Positions 24,601 through 36,600 of a stretch of 64,000 bases of DNA are shown here, one piece after another. Source of the DNA: Haliclystus octoradiatus. Lineage: Eukaryota > Cnidaria > Staurozoa > Stauromedusae > Haliclystidae. Location of the stretch: contig OU744452.1 of the NCBI GenBank assembly GCA_916610825.1, forward strand, positions 2,701,543 to 2,765,542, written 5' to 3'. The position numbers were made by a program, and so were the translations under genes. The notes beneath the pieces are model-generated. The model was given only the letters and a program-made list of their open reading frames with translations. It was not told the DNA's origin and made no database searches. The stretch's first letter is position 1; every line of letters starts with the position of its first letter.

Positions 24601-27600
24601 AGTCGGCCATCATGGCGGGCAATGGAAAAAAATTTTTGTCAAAAAAATTTGGCTAAAAATTTGGAATAATCACACAGCTTGCCCATTGTATTTTTAACAA
24701 TAAAATGGTGTTTCTTGCGCAATCGTTTTTTGTTCGTCCTTTGTTAGCACGCAAAGCAGTGTGTTGAACGTTATTTCAAAAGAACAATAGATTTAGTCAA
24801 AAATGAAAATTTGAAATGAAATGAAATGAAATGAAAACGTTTCCACCATGACAGTATAGACTCAAGGTCACTTACGTAACCATGAGTCAAAAATATGTTC
24901 GTTTATCATAAACGACAGTCCAGATTAAAGAAATTATATTTTGTTCATTGTAACGACGTTATTCTTGAATTGACAGTGTTTTAAATTCTTCGCATATTGT
25001 TTTTGGCGGATGGTTTATCGACTGACGACTGCCATGGAATCTTTGTTTTTGATTTGATTTTTTGATTTGATTTATTTGCCAAAAAATTTGATGTTAAAAC
25101 TAAATACAAATTTTGGCAGGCAAACACAGGAAAGTAATACAATTACGTACACTAAACGTGTGGCCTTGGGAAACATTTACAATATGGTGACAAGTCTACT
25201 GAACCAAGACGGTTTTTAAATAATGGAATAGAAGTTGAAGCTACCAATTCTTCTGGTAGAGAGTTCCATATACTAATTATTCTATTGGAAAAAGAATATT
25301 TAACTGTATTATTTATAGGTTTTTTCAAGATAATTAATTGTTTAGAATGACTACGAAGATTGTAATTTAACTGTGCAGGGAGAAATAAATCTTTGCGTGG
25401 GAAGTCAACATAGTTGTTTAATATTTTAAATAACATACAGAGATCTGAAACTACTCTTCGATATTCTAAAGATTCAATATTGAAATAAATTAGTCTTTCG
25501 TTATACGAGGCTGACTTTTGTAAACGTCTATAATAGATTCGCTTTGTGAAATGACGCTGTACTTTTTCTATGTTCTTAATGTCTTTTATGAGATGAGGAT
25601 TCCAGACAGGAGAATCAGATTCGACGATTGGCCTCACGTATGTAAGATAGGCCTTTAACAGTAAGGTTGGATTTCTTGAACTAAAGCATTTAAATATTAG
25701 GTAGGACCGTGAGTTGGCCTTTGCTGCAATCTTGGAACAATGTTTTGAAAACTTCAAATCAGAGGTGACGGTCACTCCCAAATCTCGAATAGCGTTGACC
25801 TCCACAAGGGGAGTGTTAAAAAGCTCGTACTGACAAGAAGGTCCGTTTCTAATACCGAATGAAATTGAGGAGCACTTTTGAGATGCAACTGGTAGTTGCC
25901 ATTCATTTGACCATTTTTCAAAATTTTTCAGTGTAGAGTGCAGTGCATTTGGTAATCCATTGTCATTGTAACGGTTAATAAAAAACTTTGCATCATCAGC
26001 AAATAACTTGACCATGCATGTACGATCAAGCGAAGAAGTAATATCATTAATAAATATTAAAAATAACAAGGGTCCAAGAACTGAGCCTTGTGGGACACCG
26101 CTGGTAACTGGTAAGGAATCATATAAAAGGTTGCCAACAGAGACTTGTTGTGAACGGCCAGAGAGAAATGCAACAAACCAAGACTAGAGTTCGTGTTTAA
26201 TGCCATATCCTTGAAGTTTTTTCAAAAGTTTCGGATGAGAGACTTTATCAAATGCTTTCATAAAATCTACATAAACTGCATCGACACGTCCTTGACTATA
26301 AATTGCATTGTACCAATTTTCAAGAGTTACTAACAACTGGGTACAAGTGGACTTCATTGGAAGAAATCCAAACTGTTCAATAGATATAAGGTTATGCTGT
26401 AATAAATAAGTAAGTACGTCAGTTGCAATTATTTTTTCCATGATTTTGCATGCTATACATGTCAATGAGATTGGTCTATAGTTGTTTTTGTGTGATAAAT
26501 TACCTTTCTTGAAAATAGGGCATATTATTGCGTGTTTCCAAACGGAAGGAATAGTTCCAGTCTTCAAAGACATTTCAAACAAATAGCTAAACGGTATCGC
26601 GATTTCAGAAGCAGTACACTTTAGAAATAATGCCGAGTAACCATCAGGTGAGCGTGATGTCTGTGAAGGTAGATTTTGGAGTACATCTAAAACTTTTGCA
26701 TAACCAAATTCAATAAAATTCAAAGATATATCTTGACTAACTTTGTCTTCAAACGTGGGTAATACGCTGTCATCACATGTAAATACAGAAGTGAAGTAAT
26801 TGTTAAATAAAGATGCCTTCTCCATATCATTGGATGTAAGCTGGTCATTTTCTGATAATGCTGGAATAGACTCACAAGAATGTAATTTATCTTTTATAAA
26901 GGAATAAAAGCGAGATAGAGATGGATCATCTAGTAATGACTGTTCTTGGTTTTCACGAAAATCTTTTACTGCTGCTACATATTCTTTGGAAATGTTTTTA
27001 TAATTAGATTTGGCCGAAGTAGAAGATTTGCTAAGTTGGTAAAGTTTACGTTTTCTACGAGCAATTATTCTAATGTGTTTCGGAAATTTTGGCTTGTGTC
27101 CAGTTTGTCGACGTGACGAAGGGACATAGCGTTTAATGCATTCATCTAAAATTCAGTTTGTCGACGTGACGAAGGGACATAGCGTTTAATGCATTCATCT
27201 AAAATTTTACATATCAAATTCCAAAAGTCCTCTACGGTAGCAGATAGATCTAAAAGTTGTTTCCAGTTGATAGTAGATAAATAAATATTAATGGCTTCGT
27301 AATCAGCTTTTCTAAAATTTGGATGGCGTACTCTTCCATCTGCAGATTGAGTTAATTCTGAGCGATTGGATAGTGCTAAATTAAATTCAATTGACAGATG
27401 ATCACAATTCTCTGAAAACTGTTCTGTTACTGACGATAATAAAATGTACTGTGGTTGTGTTGAGAAAAGCAGATCAAGCATGTTGTTTTCTCTTGTTGGT
27501 TCATTGATAACTTGAGTAAAAGAGTTTGTATTAATAATGTCTAGAAACTTACTATGACAAGTGGAACCAGATGAATGCGGAATTGTCCAATCAATGTTAG

Positions 27601-30600
27601 GATAGTTGAAATCTCCAACTAGTATTATAGGATGACGAGTGTTCGAGTTGCAAAAGTCAATGAATTTACATAACAATTCTGTTTTAGATATTTCAGTTGC
27701 TGATGAAGGAGGGTTATAAATACAGATAAGACGATAAGAATTTCCAGGTAGTAAAAAGTCAATGGCAACAGCCTCTATTTCGCTATAACACACTGGTATT
27801 TCAACTGTGACATATTTAATAGATTTCCGAATGAATATGGCCACACCTCCTCCTGGATTAGCACATTGCCTGTCATGACGTAATAAAAAGTAAGGTGAAT
27901 TGCTTAGCAACAAGGAATTCGGAACAGCAGGAAATAGCCAAGTTTCTGTAACGGCAATAACGTCATAATCATTGTTGTCGAGTAAACAATGCAGATCATC
28001 AAGTTTATTCATAACTGATCGGGAATTAAAGTAAAAACATTTTAATGAGAAATTTTCTGTGTCTGCAGTTGATTGCTAACAGTCGGATATTTCAGGAATT
28101 TGATCTTGCGTAATGTCTGGGTTTGTTTTGCGAACAAGCAGCTTTACACACCAGTTTAACACTTCACCACGTCGATGAATGTAAAATTTTTCTTTGCCGT
28201 CTACCGCTTCTGTTTTTTCATCTTTTTCGACGTACAATTCTTTGATACGCATTCTTTCAGAGAATGTTCTAATGTTTATGTTTCCATACAGTATAGAGAA
28301 GGAGAATTGTGTATGCTAATCCATGTATGTTCTTTGGTAATAATGATGATGTCCACTGACAGACAAAAAAGGGGTTTCGAAAGGACTTGCCAGTGGATCA
28401 TCTATATAATATTTACAGCATAAATTACCGATACCAAGCAAATGAGTGCATATTGAAATGACTGATTTAGTAAGAAATGTAAGGTGCCACTCATTTGAGA
28501 TATATAAAGTTCGTATTTTACAATGAACGTTGGTTAATAAGGATTGCAAATAACGCCAATATGACCAAACATCTTTGAGAAATTACTGTCTGTAAATATC
28601 GCAGAATATAAAATATATAAACGAACAAACGACGGTATAATTAGTCTCCGTAAACCAAATTATATTCTTCAGAAGGCTTGAAAATAAAATACGTCGGTGT
28701 CACCAATGTAGAGTTTTGTATAAGATTATATTTAGTAGATGTTGACTCTACAAAGGTTGACATAGAAAGAGGGCGATTACATATTACAGTGATTATTTAC
28801 ATGTAGAGAAAGACTGATACAAACGGAATTTACAATATATATAAGACAACAAACAAACCACTACACCTCCAGTGATTGTTCTTATCAGATTCATTTACTA
28901 GCCTGCTACCAAGCGCTGTTAAAATGTAAACTTGGTAAACAGTAGAATCTGCTAACTCTGCTACTGTTTACCAAGTTTACATTTCGACAGTGAGTCTGCG
29001 AGCAGGCTACGCATTTACTGGCTTTGACATTGTTGTTTGTTCTGACTATAATAGGAAGTTGATCTAGAATTCGATGGCAGTAGCCCTAACGAGAATGATT
29101 TTCATGGTATTTTAAATTTGCTGCACCAGGTATGCTGAATATTTATGTGATATTTAATATAATAATCATTGTAATTATAACTATGAGATATAATTATGAA
29201 TGACTCTATCAATGCTGAATGGACAATGAATTGAAGATAATGATGGAGTCAAATTAAAAATTTTTAATGTTTTCCTCACCAGTTCCTAATTTTGCTTCAC
29301 TTTTTTTAGCACCCATATTTTAGTAGTTGTAATATACAAAAAGCATTTACCAACCCTGTATATAAAAGCCACCTGTCTCTAGTGGTCATTTTACAAAGAT
29401 CTTATTTTATGTGATTCTTATTAATGGATTTCACTGTATACAATTCACACACACATCGGCACATTAAAGTTTTATATAGATGTGGATGTTTCTATATATG
29501 GGCCTACTAATTGTAATTAGCGGTGTTATTGTTGAACTTATTGTGAACTTATATATAGTATTTATTGTCTGTAACCACGTTTCCTCTACCTTGTAAATAG
29601 TAATGCGTTATCTGAATTCTCTCTTACACTTGAACTGTCATTACATAAACATCAACTTTTATAGCTTGTTCACCTTCATAGAAGCTCTGTTGCTATGGTC
29701 GTATGATAGACCTACCCATTATTCATGCTCTTCCTCTCAAGGGCTCTACCTTATACAACAATAGTTGGCATATATATGATTTTATTGTGTAATTATCTGT
29801 TGTATAACCTACCGGGTTTTTCGCCATAAGCCTACCGGTAATCGAAAAGTTTATTTGAAACTCCAACGTTGATGATTTTACTAGTCTTCAATGTCTATCA
29901 AAGAGACTTCAATACAACATTTGCTGTAATTTTTTATATAATATAAACAGAATAAGCTATTGACACTAGGAGATGCAAACTATCTATGAACTATTTTCAC
30001 ATTTTCACTTGTACACATCATCTCATCATCATCATTGTGTAACATTGCGTAAGTTTACAAGAACGGCTCACAGTTAAACAACGAATTTTACAAAATTGAT
30101 GTGCAGCGTTTAGGTTACCAAGATGCTAATAAGTCTTTAAAATGTTGTGATTAGATTTTTGTTTTTATTTGTAGTTATTTGTAACATTGCGTCTAAGCGC
30201 TTCATCTCTTGTGGATAAGATAATTGAGCAAAGCCATATCGGAAGCACTTTGAAGGTAAGCAGTGTCTGTATAGCTTGGATATGTAGACTAGAAGTTTAT
30301 TCATCGCAAAATCTCTTGACGCAACACTTTTTTATCATTGAAATTGATTAGATCATTATAGAATCAGCGCATGTATAAAACGGTGTATGAGCCAGGCCTA
30401 ATTATTTATCTCATTTCATATTTCAGATTACAAACAATGAAGAAAATGAGGTGTATGGTTTAACGACTGCTGTTACGATTGAAAAGGTAGAGCATGTGAC
30501 GTTTACTGATTAAATTACAAAACTTCTATCAAATCTAATCAAAATCTATGCCTTGGGTTATCTATTGTCACCTATAAGATAGAGATAAATGGCATGCTTC

Positions 30601-33600
30601 CCAATTAAATCAAAGCACGGGCAAACAATTTTCAAAATGGCCAATTAACAGAAATTATTTGAATAAAATATATTTGAGTATGTAACAACAACCTTGATAC
30701 GGTTTTCCAGTATTTTTTTGCGTTTTCTCGTACTGACGTCATTGTATTTTTTGAAAATGACATCATTTGGGAAGCTTGAATTGAATATTGTCAGTTTGAA
30801 CATCTACTGGAGTGACCACTAGGCCTATAGAAAAATTGCCTTTATATAAAGACAATATTCAATAGAAAATAAAAAATTGAAACATTGAAAGAGTTATCAC
30901 TATAGACAGGTGGTCATTATGTAGGAGTTGACCTTATAGCAGGTTTGACTGATGCACAGGTCTCTATAAAATGTTGACCACTGGGGATCTCACAGGCACA
31001 TTTCAAGAGCACGCTCCAACCAATGTAATTCTCACTAAAATAACATCTTTTTTCAAGTCAGCAGCTTGAGCAATTTACCTAGAAAGAAAAACTTTGATCA
31101 CAGGCACAAATATGTTCTGTAGACCTCTGAATGTGTGTGTAATGGCCACTCTACTAGTTGTTACCCTTGCAATTCCCTTGGGGATAATTAAGAGCTTTAT
31201 GAAATCCATACTTTGAATTCTAATGGTCTATTACTCGAGGCTGGCTTACCGGTATAGAAATGTTTTCAAAACTCAAGACAAGTGCATAGCAACATCCTTG
31301 CAATGTTCATTGAAATTCAATATATAAACAAATCGAAATTTGCCTTTACTTGCTTCAATTTGCTAAGATAATAAACGGAGGTGGGTTTGATAGAACCAAC
31401 AATATTAATAAAAATCACAGCGCAAAAATCCTCAAGCAGTTCACAAATTACTTACAGTATTCGTGTATGTATGATTGTATGTTATATCCGTATCCTAGTC
31501 ATTGCAAAGGTGTTTCTTTTAAAATATGTATGATGTATCCTGTACATTTCTCTGCATTACAGTCAAACCTGTTATAACGGTCACCTCTATATAGCGGTTA
31601 CCTGTCTATAGTGGTCACTCTTGGTATGTCGAAAATAGTATTTTCTATTGAATCAAATCTGTATATAAAGGCCACCTGTCTATAATGTTCAATTTATCTA
31701 CCTCTCGTACCTGGCTGCTATATACAGGTTTCACTGTATTAAGCTTCATGAGTAAGGTTGGTCCTGTCATAGTGGCTCTGTCATTAGTACCTACTCTATA
31801 TTTGGCCCTGAGAATTGTAGTCACCAACACTTACAATATCAAGTTATCAGATTGTTTCAAGATCATTAATCGTATACTATATATATTGTATTTAACTATG
31901 TGTATAAATAAATGAATGTAATTTGTCTTTACTGAATGTGATAGTGCTCAATGCCATACAACAAAGCGTGTGATATAATTGAAATAGTCAAAAATTAGAC
32001 ATTAATTTTGCTACTTGAAGTTTCACGCCTAAGCAATCATCAGGTAATTTATTAAAGCTGAAAACTAAAGCTAATTTATCAATTCATTAACTATGTGTAT
32101 AAATATATAGTGATATAAAGGTGCATATATAAACCTGTATATAACAACCAGTTATGATAGGTAAATAAAGTGACCACTATTTGCATGTGGCGTTTATAAA
32201 TATGGTTACTTAAAGTGCACACCAAAAATGTTTTTTCCGGAATCGAGTGGCCCATGCAAAATGAATAGGAATGGTGACAATAATTTTTGATTTGGACCCT
32301 TGTAAGCTGAGATATTCAGAAATAGTGCTCCTCCGAAATTGAAACTCATGTCGAAATGACATGAGAACACCATTGAAAAATAACGCATAGTCTTGATTTC
32401 AAAAGTGTGTAACTTTTTTCTTGCGAAAAAGCTATTGTCCACTTCCCAGAACAGATATGCCCATATCTTTGGGACACCTTATTGGCCATATATGACTAAA
32501 ATTGAATGTGAATTGTAGAGTTTAGAAAGGTTTTATTAGACTGCGATTGGCTTTTTCTGTCAAATATGTGGGAAAGCACTGGATCAGCGCTTGGCATGTA
32601 ACAAGGTGTTGAGTACTTGAACAGCGTCAAAACGAAACGCTTCGTATCCTCTTCGCCGCTGATGATGATCAGAACATTCAAAACTTATTGCTCTATTTTG
32701 GTCAATCTCTCGTGAATACATGTTTGACTGCATTGTGCTATTTATTTCAGGGACTACCCTTTTTCAAACTGCTAACTGATGCTTTGTTAAGCAAAATGAA
32801 ATTGACGAATGAATCTAAAGCTGAAATATTTAATAACAAATTAAATGCAAAAAAGACAATGTTTATGATGAATGAACGATTCATCAACGTTCCTATCCAG
32901 CTAGCTGTACCCCTTCTGACAGCACTAAGGTAACCCCTGTGAAATACAGTTTAGGGGTTCATGAATGTTAAATGACCCCAATTTCATTAATTGTCGGTGA
33001 GGGTTGATGCACGAACAGTTCATTGAAAATATAGGACCATTTAACGTTCATAAATTGTTCTTGAGCTGTTCATGGACTTCTGAACTGTTTTTCTCACTTT
33101 CAATTTTATACATATTTACTTAACTTCACAGTGTATATGTTGACATAGCTACTACAACTTGTTAATACAGGTGGAAGTTGGAAGTGTTTATTAGCACAGC
33201 ATTTTTCAGCTCAGTTGATCTTTAGTTTCAATCATCGTTTTTCATTCAATTGAAATTAGTGATGGCATTGTATATATCAATAGATTTATTTGATGGTTTT
33301 TACTGTTCAACCTTACTCTTTGGCTTTCGATCCCAGAGCCAGCAGTACCATTTCTCACATATGGAAGTCTAGGATTCAAATTTTGATTTTTAAAATAATA
33401 ATAGTATTGTGATTTAGAGTTGCAAACCCTGTGCGAAACATAGTTGCATGAATAGGCACTGCCCCTGCGTAAAACAGTTCAGGAGTTCATGAACAGTTCA
33501 TGAATGTTAAATGGCCCCAAATTTCCATGAACTGTTCATGAACTATCCGTAAAGGTTCATGAAAATTAAAGGGAGGGCCATTAACGAAAAGAGGTAAATT

Positions 33601-36600
33601 GATTTGCCCTCATCCCTCACAAGGGATAATTAGCTCAGATGACTGAGCAAGCGGACATAAGACCTGATCTGATCATATCTAAAACATCAAATGAGTACCA
33701 TATAAGGATAGCGAATGGAATGGTCCAGATGGAATTGCATCATGAGTAGCTGCAATGTTGACATCAAGGCCGATCTGCCATGAAATATCTTGAAATTCTG
33801 ATCTGCAGTGTCTCGGCTGAGATCATGAAAAAGCATTTACAATATTTGCACTAATGCTCTTAGAGAAAGGAGCAGCTACTCATCTAGTCTAGAATTTTAG
33901 AGTAAGCCTATCATAACCTTTGAAGGAATCAACCGCTCCTCTAGAAGTTAGAGACTGGTGCAGTCTGCTTTGTTAAGGCGACACCGTCTGAATTGACATT
34001 CTTCAAGAGTTTAATGGAATCTCTCTCTCCACCTTGAATCCTCTTACTCTCCTCTGTGTACATGTAGCGACATCTCATAATTGTTTTCTTTCACCACATT
34101 CAATAATCTGACATAAAACTAGGAGCATTTTCATTTGTACCACTTAATTCAAAGCCTCTTGATGATTCAGAAAGGTTACATGTTTAATTATAACAATCGA
34201 TTTGTAGGTCTGATGTTGAAAGTGAATCTAAAACGACTAAGAAAAAAAAAACTAATGAATCAGGCAAAGAAACACAGAAGGTAAATTGATTCAACATTTC
34301 AAATTACATTTAAGTGATCTTCTTCTTTGTTTCTGGTTGCCATTTCAAGTCTCCATCTGCTGGAGTGCATGTTAATGACTTTGATAGCACAATAACAAGG
34401 TGACGTCCTTTCCTCATATGTGACGGTTCGTGTCAAAATCGACAATCGGGGCAAAATCCAATTGTTCAGTATGGCGGAAAGTAGTGGGAAAATATTGAGA
34501 AAATATCAAATAAGACATTTTCGTTTTATAACTTCATTTAGGTAGTTAAAACATCTTTCTCGTGGAAGTGTTTCTGTTAAATATGTTAGCAAGAATGGTT
34601 TATTCTTGATTCAAAGTCGTTGCTAAGGAGGTTCGAAATGAAATGTACAACATGACAGTATTCCAAGTGAAATCAAAATTGTTTATCAAAAATGTAAGTT
34701 AATCAAAATTTAAAACAAAACGTTTTTTACAAATCTAATCTTTCTTAAACAAATCTTTAAGAAATATTTAATTGAAGGATCAGAGAACAGATGCATCATT
34801 GTTGAATGTTTTCTTTTAATCATAACACGAGCACGAGTCTGAATAATGACTTTTCCTTATCATAATGAAAAGCGATCGTAAAATTCAAATCTCTTTTGTG
34901 AAGCCTTGTAAAACCATTACCGTTTGATTTTATATGTCTTCCTATTTATAGATTTCAAAATTATCTTAAAATCCGAGCGCTCTAATGTCGTGTTGCCAAG
35001 GACTTCACAAAATTTAAAAGTTGACTAAACTTTGTGCTGCGCTTTCTCCGCTGTGTGATTTCAAAATTCTTCTGCACAACTAAATGTATTTTAATAAATA
35101 AAATGAGATAAAGTCGTCTGATCAGAAAACAAATTGAAGATTTTTAAAGAGCATACAATTCTATATTATATTATCAAATAAAACGAGATTCTAAAATTTG
35201 TTGAATTATCGATTCTTACACGAACCGCCACATCTTAGTCTTTGTCATTGAGGATTGCAAGCTAATCAATTAGGATCACTGTAATTTAAATCAAATGTTA
35301 TTCCTATTATTGATAAACAAATGATAAACTAAGGCCCGGTCGTAAATTTGTTTGATTTTTTCATGATTTTTATGATTTATTGGTCGAACTTCAACAAAAA
35401 AATCCAGAAGAAAATGTTGAAATTGCATCTATAGGATTCCAGAAGAATCCTGAATATTTTGTTGAACCCTGCTTGTGATTTTAAACGTATAAAATTGACC
35501 AGCGCGCCTTGCGGGCTCAAAGTTGAAAAATGAATGCCGTTTCTTGAGCACAAGTAGCAGACGGTGTATGGTGTACATCACGAACCATATTCGAAGACCA
35601 AGCTCAATGGCCGCTGGTCAATTTTATGTCTTTGAAAACGTTGATGATCAAAACCAGACTAACTTAACCCAACCCATAATTTCATTTTTGCATGGATGAT
35701 CTCCCTGCTTAATCCCCCCTCTCGGCGTCCCTGTATAGTAGACCTTTATTATCCAAGACTGACTACAGGGGATAAATTCAGATCAGACAATATCTATGTC
35801 TGCCAAACAACAATCAACTTGTACGTTATGATTCTCTTGTGGCGGTTGCTACAGTTGCGTGTTGTTCATAATGGTAAAAAAAAGTGTTTTTGATTGCGTC
35901 CGACTTTCTGCAGACAGGGGATAACGAGAAATATGATAAAAAGTCAGACCACTCAATCAATTAATACAGATTTGATTGAAAAATTATCCACTTTATCAAG
36001 TTGTGACTCCATGTCCGGATCGGCTTAGCATACAACTGCCAATTAAGAGATGGCAATCTGGTCATGTGACCACAAGGCTACAGCTGAGTGCGTTATTACT
36101 AACATTAGAAATGTAGTCCCAATTCCCTTTGATGCTCTCAGCCACGGCCGCCGATAGGGTGGGAGTAAACGGGATAAATTCCCTTTGATGCTCTCAGCCA
36201 CGGCCGCCGATAGGGTGGGAGTAAACGGGATAAATTCCCAAGGTCCGATAAGTTCTCCTGTTACATTTTGATTATGAGCCTCAGTCGCAGTGTATTCGCA
36301 AAGAATTCGAAAAAGATATTTTTTCAGAACTGTAGTTGCAAAAATCGCCAGGGCCTGAACTATTTTCTCTGCTGCCCTGCTCTCAGAAACCCCACTCTTC
36401 TTTTTGTTTTATGGAGTGAATTGTGTTTATCTTCAGGCGTTATTTGATGGAGTTGAACAGATTCTGGTTATCTGTAAAACACTTCAGAAAGTAGACAACC
36501 TAGATGAAGCATATAATGACACAGATACGTTACAGAAAATAAAACAAAAGAAGAAAAACAAGAAGAAAAAGAAAAAATCAAATAATGATACTCTGACATC

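Larger units (their letters stand above)
25041..28140 (-). mobile_element. Non-LTR retrotransposon (APE/RT LINE, CR1/Jockey-like), broken
   Basis: On the minus strand, an apurinic-type endonuclease (about 28075-27146; VTETWL, GDFNYPNIDW, CDHLSIEF motifs) is followed by reverse transcriptase (about 26825-25152; SPDGYSALFLK, NNYRPISLT, YVDFMKAFDKVSH, GVPQGSVLGP, FADDAKFF). The 3' end has repeated AAATC units, typical of CR1/L2-type tails. Breaks: an in-frame TAG at about 26186 between the two RT halves, a 53-bp tandem duplication (27101-27206) that shifts frame between endonuclease and RT, and a stop upstream of the endonuclease. Upstream sequence to about 28140 may be ORF1 remnant. Clade assignment is by eye only. 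Confidence 0.85.
23491..28865 (-). mobile_element. LTR retroelement with 159-bp LTRs, carrying a LINE
   Basis: The LTRs at 23491-23649 and 28707-28865 are both 159 bp, start TGTAGAG and end CACTACA, and differ at about 4 positions. Target duplication CCTC lies at 23487-23490 and 28866-28869. Read on the minus strand, TTGGTGACACCGACG just inside the right LTR looks like a primer-binding site, and TAGGGGGAACC before the left LTR like a polypurine tract. That makes the right LTR the 5' one. No gag or LTR-type pol was recognised inside; the only coding sequence is a LINE. This suggests a non-autonomous LTR element later hit by the LINE. Confidence 0.8.
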
